Assembly: GCF_000979455.1 (NCBI RefSeq)
Contig: NZ_JJOY01000006.1
Location: forward strand, 115,622 to 179,621
Source: Methanosarcina sp. 2.H.T.1A.6
GTDB lineage: Archaea; Halobacteriota; Methanosarcinia; Methanosarcinales; Methanosarcinaceae
DNA: 64,000 bases
Reading direction: 5' to 3'
The notes beneath the pieces were generated by a model, which was not told the DNA's origin, did not search any database, and was given only the letters and a program-made list of their open reading frames with translations. How positions within the stretch are numbered: position 1 is the stretch's first letter; every line of letters starts with the position of its first letter. The position numbers and the translations under genes were made by a program. Below, piece after piece: positions 32,275-41,766 of this stretch.

Positions 32275-35200
32275 TTACAGCAGGTTCCTGGCAAGGTTGA
32301 GAATATTATGGCTTTCCCTTTCAGCTGTTTCGATGTCAAAATCAATTTTATATAATTCCCTTTTGATCGTTTTGAGCATTATCTTTTGCTGTTCGGGTTT
32401 TTGCCTCCAGTCAATTACTGCAAGCCCATTTAAGGCTGAAAAAAGTGGGAGAGAAACCCTTGCGAGTTTTATCTCGGCCTCTTCTGTAAGGTGCACGGAA
32501 GCTTTTTCGGCTCCGGCCTGAAGCTGGATATAAGCAGCCCTGACCATCTGGAAAACTGCAAATTCTTCCCTGCTCATGCCGTGTTTTCTTGCGACAACAT
32601 CGACATCAAGCTCGTCTTTGATATTGTCAAGTTCGGTCAGGAAATCTGTGGTGGAGATTATTTCCTGTTCATGCTCTGTAATGAGTTTTTCGAGCTTTTC
32701 GCGGAGGGAAGTATAGTAAATAGGATTTGTGTTAAGAAGGTTGCTGATTGTGGTCCTGACCTTGTGCTGGATAAGGCTTGCTTTTGCTTTTGCCGAGGTC
32801 TTTTTGTTGACGATGTCATTGAACTCGGAGGAATAAATGGAAACAGGGTCATGGAAGACCTTGATGCCGTTTGATTCAAGGTATTCGTGGATAAGCGCTT
32901 TGGCTTTGGGGACAGCTTCAAGCACACTCGGGGCTTTTATGCTGTAGTTTGTCCGCATTGCATTATAGACCCTGCCGTAGAGATAGATGTCCTGCCTGAA
33001 GCGGTTTGCTTCGGGGTTAGGGATGATGTTGTTTACAAGGGCGACAAATTCCTTGAAAGCCCTTTCAAACCTGATCCGCGTGTCTTCTGCGCTCAGGACA
33101 TCAAGCACGCATCTGTCCACGTATTCAGCGGAATCATAGGTTGTCGGCACGTCTTTGAAGAACCTCTTTACCTTGTTTGCCGCCTGCTCGGCTTTCGGGA
33201 CATCATCCATAAGGTGTTCAAGGTAGCCTGCAATATCCCCTTCGTTGAAGATGTCAAGAGCTTCTTTGAGCCGCTTGGAAATCCCGCAGTAGTCGATAAT
33301 CAGGCCGTATGTCTTGTTTTCGGTGTAGGGGCGGTTCACCCTTGCAACTGCCTGCATGAGATTGTGTTCCCGGAGCGGCTTGTCAAGGTACATGACCTGC
33401 TCGATTGGCGCATCAAAGCCGGTAAGGAGCATATCGCAGACGATCAGGAAAGCCAGTTTATTATCTTCATCAAACGGTTTCCGGAACTTTTTAATTATCT
33501 GCCTCTGCTGGGCTTTTGTCCTGTAGTACTTCCGGATTTCGGCGTGAGGGTCATCTTTTGGGCTTGAGGAAATGATGATTTCCGATTCAGGAGCCCCGAG
33601 TTCGTCCAGAATCCGTTTGTAGGTAACGGCTGCATCCCTTGATGGGGTCACGATCTGCGCCTTGAAGCCTTCGGGCCTGACAGCAGTTATGTAGTGTTCG
33701 AGAATATCTTTGCAGATGACCCTTATCCTGTCTTCGTCTTCGGCAATCGTTTTGTATTTTCCGGCCTTTTCCTTGATGGCTTCCTGCTCAAGGTCAGTGT
33801 AATCAGCAAATTCGGAATCAAAAGCAACATCAAGCTCACTTCCCAGGATATGGACTTTCGGAAGCCTTGCCTGATATTTGATCTGGACGGTTGCCCCGTC
33901 AGCTATGGACTGTTTCGGCAGGTATCTGTCAATATAATCTCCAAACTCCCTGCGCGTGGATTTGTCGTTTTTATCAATCGGAGTGCCGGTAAAGCCGATG
34001 AATAAGGCATTAGGAATTGCAGTCCGCATATTCAGAGCCCAGCCCAGACTGCTGCTGTTTTCCTTCGCAGCCGCTTTCCCGTACTGGCTCCTGTGGGCTT
34101 CGTCAGCAAAGACGATGATGTTTTCGGAGCGGGACAGTTCGGGGTAAGTCTCGCCGTTTTTCGAGGTAAATTTCTGGATCGTGGTAAAAAGAGTCTTTCC
34201 AGTGGGGGTTTTCAGCTCATCTTTTAGCTGCTCTACGCTTTCCACAGGTACGGGATTCGGGAAGCTGCAATTCTTAAACGTACCTGAAATCTGAGAATCA
34301 AGGTCATTCCTGTCCGTTACAATCAGGATGCAGGGATTTTCAAGAGAAGTCCCCGGCACTTTTTCAATCCTGCGGATTTTCAGAGCCGTATAGGTCATGG
34401 TAAGCGACTTTCCGCTCCCCTGCGTATGCCAGATTACCCCGCCTTTGCCCTCTGCCATCCGTTCAAGAATTTTGTTGCTTGCAATGTACTGGTTGTACCG
34501 GCAGAGCTTTTTATTCACACCGTTGTTTTCGGTTTCAAAAACAATGTAACTCCTGAGAATATCCAGGAAATTCTCCTTTGAAAAAAGCGAGTACAGCAGA
34601 ATATCCTGTGCAGGCAGTTCCTGCCCTTCTTTTCCAATAAAAACCGCAAGATCCCTCTCATTCAGTGGATAAGGCATTTTCCACTCAAGGAAGTACTTTG
34701 CAGGAGAAAAAGTGGAAGCATAAGTCGCCCTGTACCGCGCAAGCGCAACAAGGAGCTGGTTCGGGTAAAAGAACTGCTCGTTCTTCTCCCTGTACCCGAA
34801 AAGCTGGGAAATTGCCTCATCAATCGGCTCCTGAAGATTCGGGCTTTTGCACTCAAGCACAGCCAGCGGAATTCCATTTACAAAAACCACAAGGTCAGGA
34901 ATGATCGTAAAATCGTTATTCTTAACATAAAACTGGTTGACAACCGTAAACTCGTTCTTCCCAGGCTCGTCAAAATCAATGAACTTGACAGTCTGCGACT
35001 TCTTCCCGAACCCCAGGTCCTGCTTGAAACTGGTATAGTTGACCAGCTTGTAATACAGCAGCTCATTAGCTTCAACTAAAGACGCCGCCTGCACAACAGT
35101 AATCTCCCTGACCGCCTTGTTCAGCCCGACCTCATCAATCCAGGGATTTATCTCCTGAATCTTCCGTTTCAGGATGTCCAGCAAAAAGAACTGCTGCGGC

Positions 35201-35316
35201 TCTTTTTTCAGCTTTTTTCCGTCAATGTAGTTGTACCCCAGCTTGTCAAATACGTCAAGAGCCGGTTTTTCCACAAGGGTATATTCATCTAACTGGGGCT
35301 GGGATTCGTCTGCCAT
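32275..35316 (-). CDS. hsdR: Type I restriction enzyme, R subunit
   Basis: 1,013 residues. An N-terminal PD-(E/D)xK nuclease (Asp141, Glu155-x-Lys157 in LAVLECKSP), then a superfamily 2 motor: Walker A GSGKS at 300-304, DEAH at 405-408, TGTPI shortly after, and the helicase C-terminal motifs VARVNRPYTENKTYG; a helical C-terminal domain follows for assembly on HsdM. It translocates DNA and cuts unmodified DNA far from the recognition site. I start at ATG 35316, which overlaps the hsdS stop by one base (TAATG), rather than the GTG nine bases upstream. No frame interruption. Confidence 0.95.
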   Translation of the reverse strand: MADESQPQLDEYTLVEKPALDVFDKLGYNYIDGKKLKKEPQQFFLLDILKRKIQEINPWIDEVGLNKAVREITVVQAASLVEANELLYYKLVNYTSFKQDLGFGKKSQTVKFIDFDEPGKNEFTVVNQFYVKNNDFTIIPDLVVFVNGIPLAVLECKSPNLQEPIDEAISQLFGYREKNEQFFYPNQLLVALARYRATYASTFSPAKYFLEWKMPYPLNERDLAVFIGKEGQELPAQDILLYSLFSKENFLDILRSYIVFETENNGVNKKLCRYNQYIASNKILERMAEGKGGVIWHTQGSGKSLTMTYTALKIRRIEKVPGTSLENPCILIVTDRNDLDSQISGTFKNCSFPNPVPVESVEQLKDELKTPTGKTLFTTIQKFTSKNGETYPELSRSENIIVFADEAHRSQYGKAAAKENSSSLGWALNMRTAIPNALFIGFTGTPIDKNDKSTRREFGDYIDRYLPKQSIADGATVQIKYQARLPKVHILGSELDVAFDSEFADYTDLEQEAIKEKAGKYKTIAEDEDRIRVICKDILEHYITAVRPEGFKAQIVTPSRDAAVTYKRILDELGAPESEIIISSSPKDDPHAEIRKYYRTKAQQRQIIKKFRKPFDEDNKLAFLIVCDMLLTGFDAPIEQVMYLDKPLREHNLMQAVARVNRPYTENKTYGLIIDYCGISKRLKEALDIFNEGDIAGYLEHLMDDVPKAEQAANKVKRFFKDVPTTYDSAEYVDRCVLDVLSAEDTRIRFERAFKEFVALVNNIIPNPEANRFRQDIYLYGRVYNAMRTNYSIKAPSVLEAVPKAKALIHEYLESNGIKVFHDPVSIYSSEFNDIVNKKTSAKAKASLIQHKVRTTISNLLNTNPIYYTSLREKLEKLITEHEQEIISTTDFLTELDNIKDELDVDVVARKHGMSREEFAVFQMVRAAYIQLQAGAEKASVHLTEEAEIKLARVSLPLFSALNGLAVIDWRQKPEQQKIMLKTIKRELYKIDFDIETAERESHNILNLARNLL

Positions 35317-36602
35317 TATACGCACACTCTGACTTTTCCAGTAAGAAGATCCTGCATAAGTCCTTTTTTAAGTTCTTGAAGCCTGCTTAAGTAGTTTTGG
35401 TTGTCTTGAATCTGGGAATCAACTTTTGAGAGGACGGAGACGATTTTTTGTTGTTCGGGAAGAGGAGGAACTGGAATTGTCAGCCGAACTAAATCCTTCG
35501 AATATATCGCTCCTACACTAGTAGTACCCTTAGAAATACTTTTTAAGGATTTCCAACCTTCTGTTGATGAAAAATAATAGTTAGCCCAAAAACTGTCATA
35601 AATTGGCTTAAAATAAATTCTCATAATATTACTATTAAAAATTGCTACAATTTCATCAAATTTCCAAGTGGCTGACTTCCCAACCAATTGAGGAGTATTT
35701 CTCGTATTAAATAAAAAATCACCATAGTTCAATTTGTAGTCCCTGTATTTCTCGATGTCAGTCTCGTCAATTTTTTCTAACTTCTCAAAATTAAAACTGC
35801 CTAAATTTAAATTACCCATTTTTATTAGAATTGTACCTTCGTTTTTTGTTGAAGCTTTTATATTTACTCCTAACTGTTTTTTTTCGATGACATCATCAAA
35901 TCTTTTTATTTCCCATTCTTCCGGTATCTCTCCAAGCTCAGTTTTCTTAAACTTCGTATGCCCAATACCTTTTGTAAGCAGTTTCTGCATCAGACCTTTT
36001 TTTAAGATTTCAGTTTTCTCAATAATCTGCTCTGTCTGTTCGATTTGTTCATCGACTTTTGAGAGGATGGAGGCGATTTTTTGTTGTTCAGGAAGAGAAG
36101 GAGCTGTGATTTTTATTTTTGAAACTTGGGTTGTATTAAGTGCAGGATATTGTCCTCCTGCCATCATTGAGGTGCATTGATCAATGACTTTATCTGAAAA
36201 CAGGAATTGTAAAAGGTACTTTGGATCTAAATTTCCCCCACAACTTAGTACAGCAAATCCGGTAGAGCAAATTTGATTCTCGTAAAGTTGAGGAACTAAA
36301 GCGAATGCTTTATGATAGGGTCTCACTGTTGACATGATTACATCGTCTTTATGTATCACCCTTCTTGCCCTTGAAGGAGCTTCTTTTCCAAACAGTCGCT
36401 TTGGATTTTTGATTAAACCGGTTCCATTTTCTACGGCATCGATGTCTATATAATAAAAGGACTCTTCAGAATTCTTTGTTGGATCTCTACTTTCTCTGTT
36501 TATGTTTGCGAGTTGGTCGATTTGAACGATTCCCCACTCTTCCGGAATCATTCCCAATTCCGTTTTCTTATACCCTTCAGGAACTGAAACATTTTTTGTC
36601 AT
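35316..36602 (-). CDS. hsdS: Type I restriction enzyme, S (specificity) subunit
   Basis: 428 residues with the usual two target recognition domains and two conserved helices. Each half begins with a TELGxIPEEW motif (about residues 14-23 and 223-232) and ends with PLPEQQKI.S.LSKVD.QI then LKKGLMQ.LLTG. Each recognition domain reads one half of a bipartite DNA target; the target itself cannot be read from the sequence. The middle region of the second domain is AT-richer than its neighbours, consistent with domain swapping. Its stop overlaps the hsdR start. Confidence 0.94.
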   Translation of the reverse strand: MTKNVSVPEGYKKTELGMIPEEWGIVQIDQLANINRESRDPTKNSEESFYYIDIDAVENGTGLIKNPKRLFGKEAPSRARRVIHKDDVIMSTVRPYHKAFALVPQLYENQICSTGFAVLSCGGNLDPKYLLQFLFSDKVIDQCTSMMAGGQYPALNTTQVSKIKITAPSLPEQQKIASILSKVDEQIEQTEQIIEKTEILKKGLMQKLLTKGIGHTKFKKTELGEIPEEWEIKRFDDVIEKKQLGVNIKASTKNEGTILIKMGNLNLGSFNFEKLEKIDETDIEKYRDYKLNYGDFLFNTRNTPQLVGKSATWKFDEIVAIFNSNIMRIYFKPIYDSFWANYYFSSTEGWKSLKSISKGTTSVGAIYSKDLVRLTIPVPPLPEQQKIVSVLSKVDSQIQDNQNYLSRLQELKKGLMQDLLTGKVRVCV

Positions 36603-36630
36603 TTACAAACCCTTTTCCACTTCAAATCTG

Positions 36631-37027
36631 AATTCGCCAGTCAGTGCTTGGCGAATTTAAAAATTCACTAAGTTAACTGTTGCTTTTCTTTAATTCGTCA
36701 CGCAGTGCGTGATGAATTTAAAAACTTACAAAGCTGGCTACCCTTCATCTTTAATTCTTAATAGATTGTTAACTGCTGAATTGTCAGTAAATTCTTTATT
36801 TTTTGATGTTTTCTTTACAGGGCTTCTAATTTTTTCGTTTTTATCTTCTCGAAGTCATTTTGTTCCAGCCGCGCTGAGGCGCGTGACAAGAACGACCGGA
36901 AGAAGCTATTCAGGCTGCCCCGGAAAAGTTATTCCTCTTGAATTTGTCAAGCAGTGCTTGGTGAATTTATAATTTTAAAGTGTCCATGCGCTCTTCTCTC
37001 AATTGGCCACGCAGTGAGTGACCAATT
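36631..37027. repeat. Four copies of a 27-nt palindrome between hsdM and hsdS
   Basis: Copies at 36631-36657, 36692-36718, 36941-36967 and 37001-37027. Each has 12-base arms close to AATTYGYCAMGC and its complement around a central AGT or near equivalent; mismatches between arms are mostly G-T-type, so RNA pairing is kept in places. They occupy the 473-nt gap hsdM-hsdS, in which no protein gene fits. They could be RNA hairpins tuning hsdS expression or protein binding sites. Confidence 0.8.
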
Positions 37028-37075
37028 AAATATTTTCCAAAGTGAGCCCAAAATTGAGAGATTTCTCATTCCTCT

Positions 37076-38590
37076 TCATTCCTCGTACCCGAGGTCCTTC
37101 AAATAAGCCTGCATTTCGCTGTAAGACACATCCCTCTGCCTGATAAGCTCTTTTAACTCTTCGTTGACCGCTGCCACGTCAATTTCAGGTTCGGCTTCTG
37201 AGGTGTCCACATAGAGGGAAACGTTCAGGTTGTAATCATTTTCGACAATGCTTTCTTTCCCGACAACTGCACAGAACTTTTCAATATCTGCAAAGCCGTC
37301 GAAAGCCGAGACGATCTTCTCAACATTGTTGTCCCGCAGGAAGTTCTGGGCTTTTCCTTCTTCATATTCGGAAGAGGCGTCGATGAAAAGGATTTTGCCT
37401 TTTCTTTCGGGGCGTTTGTTTTTGTTGAAAATTAAAATCGTGCCCGGGCTGCCTGTGTTATAGAATAGGTTCTGGGGGAGGGCTAGGACAGCTTCGATCT
37501 GGTCATCGTCAACATAGCCCTGGCGGGAGACTTTCTCCTGCCCGCCGCGGAAGAGGACACCGTTGTCAAGCACAATTCCAAGCACGCCCGACGAGTTCAG
37601 GGTTGCAGTCATGTGCTGAATCCACATCCAATCGGCTGAAGAGGCGGACGGGAGCGCATATTTCACGCGGGAATAGGGGTCTCCTTTGGCGAGCCAGTCA
37701 CGGGACCATTCTTTCTGGTTCCACATCGGGTTGGCTAAAACGCGGTCGAAAACCATCAGTTCGCCGTTGTCCAGCAGCTTGGGATCGGCCATCGTGTCGC
37801 CTTTCTCAATCTTTGCCTCAAGAATATCGTGCAGGAGCATGTTCATCTTGCAGATGGCCCAGGTGTTGAGGTTTTTTTCCTGCCCGAAAAGGGAGATTTT
37901 GTCCTGGTTTTTGCCGTGTTCCTGCAAATAGTGGATGCATTCGATAAGCATGCCGCCTGAGCCGCATGTGGGGTCGCAGATGCGCATATCCTCGGCGGGC
38001 TTGATCAGCTTTACAAGGAGCCTGACCACTTCTTCGGGGGTGTAGAATTCCCCGCCTTTCTTTCCGGCATCGTCTGCAAAGTGTTTGATCAGGTATTCGT
38101 AGGACCTGCCCAGCATGTCCTTATTTTCAAGGGAATGGTTTGCCAGGTTGTATTTCCCGAAATGGGTGATAAGCTTCTGGAGGACGGCGTCGGATATGCG
38201 CTCCTTGTCGTTAAAATCAATAGCAATCAGCACGCCTTCAAGGGAGCTGTTTTCGTGTTCCAGGGCTTCAAAGGCTTTGTTTATAGCCTCTCCTATGTCC
38301 GATGACTTCTTTTCAAGTTCGGACCAGCGGGCGCGGGGAGGGACAAAAAAGCTTCCTCCGTGCTCTATCGGGTCGGATAGGGCAATCTCTTTTGCCTTTG
38401 CTTCAGGCATGCCGTCTTTTACAAGTTCTTCCGTAATCCGACTGACGTTTTCCTCAAACTGGTCAGAGAGCCTTTTTAGGAAAAGCATTCCAAAAATGTA
38501 GTGCTTGTACTCGGAACTGTCAATTGAGCCTCGCAGGATGTCTGCGGCTTTGAAAAGGTGAGTGTTTAATTCGTTAAGGGTTAAAGGCAT
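37076..38590 (-). CDS. hsdM: Type I restriction enzyme, M (methyltransferase) subunit
   Basis: 504 residues. An N-terminal HsdM helical domain ([20 protein letters not shown]) is followed by an N6-adenine methyltransferase domain: SAM-binding motif [10 protein letters not shown] at 206-215 and catalytic motif NPMWNQKEW at 287-295, a variant of the NPPF/Y motif known in part of the HsdM family. With HsdS it methylates the target adenine; with HsdR it forms the restriction complex. The frame opens at GTG 38623, but ATG 38590 begins at the usual N terminus. First gene of the operon. Confidence 0.94.
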   Translation of the reverse strand: MPLTLNELNTHLFKAADILRGSIDSSEYKHYIFGMLFLKRLSDQFEENVSRITEELVKDGMPEAKAKEIALSDPIEHGGSFFVPPRARWSELEKKSSDIGEAINKAFEALEHENSSLEGVLIAIDFNDKERISDAVLQKLITHFGKYNLANHSLENKDMLGRSYEYLIKHFADDAGKKGGEFYTPEEVVRLLVKLIKPAEDMRICDPTCGSGGMLIECIHYLQEHGKNQDKISLFGQEKNLNTWAICKMNMLLHDILEAKIEKGDTMADPKLLDNGELMVFDRVLANPMWNQKEWSRDWLAKGDPYSRVKYALPSASSADWMWIQHMTATLNSSGVLGIVLDNGVLFRGGQEKVSRQGYVDDDQIEAVLALPQNLFYNTGSPGTILIFNKNKRPERKGKILFIDASSEYEEGKAQNFLRDNNVEKIVSAFDGFADIEKFCAVVGKESIVENDYNLNVSLYVDTSEAEPEIDVAAVNEELKELIRQRDVSYSEMQAYLKDLGYEE

Positions 38591-38994
38591 GTTTTTCGGT
38601 CCTGTTCTGGTGAGAATGAACACTGTGTCCTAAAATTCTGCATGTGAAATGGAGTGGTTAGAATCGAATTGGAATTGAATAATATGACAATCTCTTATTA
38701 ATAATCCAGTAAAAAGCTTGCGATTCCGTTTTACCTTTTCAAGATTGAAGCTCTTCTTTAAAACTCTCCTTTAAAGCTCTTCTCGCAAGCATTAAAACAA
38801 TCAGTATAATTATTATATTTATTTTTAAGGAAGTGCGGTTGAAGTTTTCATTTTTTCGCGAAAAGCCATTGGACTCAAGCCGCACCGGATTTCTGGAATA
38901 AAAACGGGAGGAAGTTATTCAGGTCCCCCTGAATAATATCTCACTAACCACGGAAACCGCGGAAAGTACGGAAATCTCTGTACCCATAAATTGG

Positions 38995-39066
38995 TCCTCT
39001 TGAGCGCAGCGAAAAGGACAGCGTACTCCCGAGGCGCAATTCGGGCGAGGCGCAATTCGGGATCAC
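38995..39066. repeat. Hairpin-rich repeat with a second copy at 41602
   Basis: The string from CCTCTTGAGCGCAGCGAAAA to GGACAGCGTACT is repeated at 41603-41636. Here it is followed by two CGAGGCGCAATTCGGG hairpins. The gap 38591-39110 also holds the hsdM promoter region and a stretch (38905-38925) resembling one in the hsdM-hsdS gap (GGAAGAAGTTATTCAGG). Confidence 0.65.
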
Positions 39067-39110
39067 AAAAACCCTTAAAATTTCACAGGTCTCTTCTTCG
39101 GAAGTAAGTC

Positions 39111-39653
39111 TCAAATATTATCATAAGTCGTAACCATCGCCTTTGTCACTTCGAACAGATCTCCAAGTAGCGGTGTTGTGTCTTCAGATTGCCCCAGGGT
39201 CGCATTTGCAGCATCAAGCATATCCTGCGGATATACGAGGCTTTCATTCAGATCTGAAACAGCACTATCGAAGGTATTCAGAGTAAAATTTGCCTTACTC
39301 ATGTTCTCAGGACTTGTTTCCATGACAACAATCGCCGAGTTCACTGCTTCCAGGCCTGTAGAAACTTCCTCTATTGTGGACTGCAGGAAAGGATATTCTG
39401 CAGAGTGTTCGTTGAGAGTTTCATTTATATGATCCAGGTTGAGGTCAAGAAGGTGAAGCATGGATGCGAGAAACCGGAGGCTCAGGCTCAGCTCCTGTTC
39501 AACGACTTCAGTTTCGTTATATGAAGACGTAGAGTTATCTATCGGATTTATTTTCGCGTATTCATTTTTAAGAATCGTTCCAGTGTCAAAATTTATTTCT
39601 GCTGAAACTGGAAGCACAGATAGAGTTATGAAGAGTCCTGCTGCTATCCACAA
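39111..39653 (-). CDS. Secreted helical protein, downstream paralogue
   Basis: 180 residues with a signal peptide (hydrophobic AAGLFITLSVLPVSA, cleavage after SA-E) and a mature domain of amphipathic helices rich in Asn/Asp/Glu. It is about 65% identical by eye to the 40399 gene, for example VVEQELSLSLRFL and SLVYPQDMLDAANATLGQ. N-glycosylation sequons (NET, NES, NMS, NAT) are frequent. The paralogue starts at an ATG (VVMDRHQVFCLW), but here that codon is ATA (VINRFQVFCLW), so translation must use TTG at 39653 or an unusual ATA; the gene may be losing expression. Function unknown. Confidence 0.65.
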   Translation of the reverse strand: MWIAAGLFITLSVLPVSAEINFDTGTILKNEYAKINPIDNSTSSYNETEVVEQELSLSLRFLASMLHLLDLNLDHINETLNEHSAEYPFLQSTIEEVSTGLEAVNSAIVVMETSPENMSKANFTLNTFDSAVSDLNESLVYPQDMLDAANATLGQSEDTTPLLGDLFEVTKAMVTTYDNI

Positions 39654-39999
39654 GCAAAAAACCTGAAATCTGTTTATAACAATTTTCCCCCTGTTGTAGA
39701 TCGGAATTTAACGGTACTTAACAGAAATTAACAGAAATTAACAGAAATTAACAGTACTTAACGGCACTTGTCATATTTTCAGCCTTATTCAAAAGGATAC
39801 TAAACTGCCTATAAAAACATACTGACTTATATAAAATTATCTTGGAAGTAAATGTCATATAAAAGGACAATATAGTGCAGAGTTTGTATAAATTTTTTCA
39901 TATCTTATAAAATTTAAACTACTGTAGAATGAATGTCTTGAAAATAAATTTGTAAGTTATACCGTAAGAAAAGAAAAGCCCCCAATCTCGCTCAATAAC

Positions 40000-40205
40000 T
40001 TTATATATCCGCGATCTATTTAATTATAATTATCTAGATATTTTAATAAAACTTGAATAGTCTTTATCGGACTTTAAACAATCCTTTTCAATTAATGACC
40101 TCAAATACGCAATCATTAGATAGTTCGGGCATCTTAGATAGAGGACAGTAATCAAGAATTAAAACATTTTTATTTCCCTATCGTTTGCCTCAAGAAATGC
40201 CCGAA
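40000..40205 (+). other. Conserved noncoding block, copy A (possible RNA)
   Basis: TTTATATAT at 40000-40008, then AGTCTTTATCGG and the arms TTCGGGCAT (40124-40132) and ATGCCCGAA (40197-40205), which pair perfectly. All are kept in copy B at 41292-41498. A plus-strand RNA from this TATA would contain the hairpin. Alternatively it is the far 5' region of the minus-strand gene. Confidence 0.3.
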
Positions 40206-40398
40206 GTCCCGGGCTATCTCCGACCTGAGAAATGTGAAAAGACTGAAAACTTTTGAATGCATAATGCAACTAAAAGAAAATTAAAGGCTTTAGCTTTTTA
40301 AAAGTAAAAATAAAAAAACCGGGAACTGATCACAAAAATCCTTAAACTGATCACAAAAATCCTTAATATCTCAAAGGTCCCATCTTCCCGGTTCAGTC

Positions 40399-40962
40399 TC
40401 AGATGTTGTCATAAGTCGAAACCATTGCCTTTGTCACCCGGAACAGATCTTCAAGGATCGGAGTTGTGTTTTCAGGCTGTCCGAGGGTCGCATTTGCAGC
40501 ATCGAGCATATCCTGCGGATATACAAGGCTTGCGTTCAGGTCCGCAATAGCATCGTCGAAGGTATGCATAGTGGAATTTGCTTTACTCATGTTAGTGGGA
40601 TCTTCCACATAAATAATCGTTGAGCCCACCGCGTCTATCCCTGTGGACGTTCCCTCTATTGTGGATTGCAGGAAAGGATATTCTGCAGAGTGGTCATTGA
40701 GGGTTTCGTTTATAAGGTTCAGGTTGAGGTCAAGCAAGCGAAGCATGGATCCGAGAAAACGGAGACTCAGACTCAATTCCTGTTCAACGACTTCAGTTTC
40801 GTTATCTGAAGTCGTTGAGTATTCTGTTAAATTTAGTTCCTCTTTTTCATTTCCGAGAATTTTCCCAGCTTCAAAAGTTGTTTCTGCTGAAGCCGGAAGT
40901 ACAGATAAAGTAACGAAGAGTCCTGCGGCTATCCACAGGCAAAAAACCTGGTGTCTGTCCAT
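40399..40962 (-). CDS. Secreted helical protein, upstream paralogue
   Basis: 187 residues: signal peptide (CLWIAAGLFVTLSVLPASA) then a helical mature domain with many N-glycosylation sequons (NLT, NET, NMS, NST, NAS, NAT, NTT). It shares the VVEQELSLSLRFLGSMLRLL and YPFLQSTIEGTSTGI regions with the 39111 gene. The frame extends to GTG 40977, but ATG 40962 lies before the signal peptide and has GGGG upstream. A conserved TATA about 160 nt upstream suggests a leader of about 130 nt. Likely surface-attached or periplasm-like location; function not recognised. Confidence 0.7.
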   Translation of the reverse strand: MDRHQVFCLWIAAGLFVTLSVLPASAETTFEAGKILGNEKEELNLTEYSTTSDNETEVVEQELSLSLRFLGSMLRLLDLNLNLINETLNDHSAEYPFLQSTIEGTSTGIDAVGSTIIYVEDPTNMSKANSTMHTFDDAIADLNASLVYPQDMLDAANATLGQPENTTPILEDLFRVTKAMVSTYDNI

Positions 40963-41418
40963 AACAACTTTCCCCACTATCGTTTATTGGAACTTTCCGG
41001 AACTTTCCGGAACTTTCCGGAATTTAACGGAACTTTCCGGAATTTAACGGAACTTAATGGAACGTAATGTATTTTCTTCCCTATTAAAAAATAAACTAAG
41101 CTGCCTATAAAAACGTAAGTATTTATATAAAATAATCAAGTAAGTAGAGAGCCCGCAAAAGACAATATAATGAAGAGTTTATACAAATTTTTTCATGTTT
41201 CCTAAAATTTAAACCACGGTCTACTGAAAGTTCAGAAAATAAAGTATCAAGTTGCACCCTAAGAAAATAAAAGCCTCCAATCTCATTCAATAACTTTATA
41301 TATTTGCAAACAACAAAATTATAATTTTGTGGCAATACTAATACAACTTGAATAGTCTTTATCGGGCTTTAAACTCTTCTTTTCAACTATTTTCCTCAAA
41401 TACGTAATCAATAGAGCA

Positions 41419-41498
41419 CTCGGGCATGTCAAATCAAGAACAATAATTAGTAATTAAGACACTTTGCCTCATTGACTTTTGCCTCCTAAAATGCCCGA
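41419..41498 (+). other. Conserved noncoding hairpin, copy B
   Basis: Arms TCGGGCAT (41420-41427) and ATGCCCGA (41491-41498), matching those of copy A at 40124-40205. A TTTATATAT string lies about 130 nt upstream in both copies. Confidence 0.3.
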
Positions 41499-41601
41499 AG
41501 TCCTGAACTCTCTCCTACCTGAGAAGAACGAAAAGGACTGAGAACTATTGACCGCACAATGCAACTAAAAGAAAATGAAAGGCTGTAGCTTTGTAAAGTA
41601 A

Positions 41602-41690
41602 GTCCTCTTGAGCGCAGCGAAAAGGACAGCGTACTGCAGAGCCGCAACTCTGCTGGCGAAGCATTTACATGTAAGGCGAGCATACAATGC
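41602..41690. repeat. Hairpin-rich repeat upstream of cyclophilin
   Basis: GTCCT...AGGAC stem around GCGCAGCG, then a GCAGAG/CTCTGC stem, then GCGAAGC and GGCGAGC words around ATTTACATGTAA. The first 32 bases are shared with 38996-39027. A GCAAGCATTTAAAT stretch before tRNA-Val (1795-1846) looks related to the last part. Confidence 0.6.
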
Positions 41691-41766
41691 ACAAAAAGCC
41701 AACAAAAAGACAGGCACACATAAAAATAAGGTTAAATCAGGTTAAAAAACCGGAAGAGGAACAGAA

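Larger units (their letters stand above)
39111..41600. repeat. Tandem duplication of about 1.2 kb (gene plus upstream DNA)
   Basis: Unit A (39111-40300) and unit B (40399-41590) each hold a secreted-protein gene and 600 nt of upstream DNA. The noncoding parts align throughout: TATA ATTTTATATAA on the minus strand near 39830 and 41120, a CTTTATATAT string near 40000 and 41292, the AATAGTCTTTATCGG block, and a hairpin TTCGGGCAT/ATGCCCGAA. Divergence is moderate, so the duplication is not recent. Confidence 0.85.

Noticed and set aside
36631-37027. Possible CRISPR array from four 27-nt palindromes
   Set aside because: Spacing is irregular (34, 222 and 33 nt between copies) and the copies differ from each other; there is no leader or cas gene.
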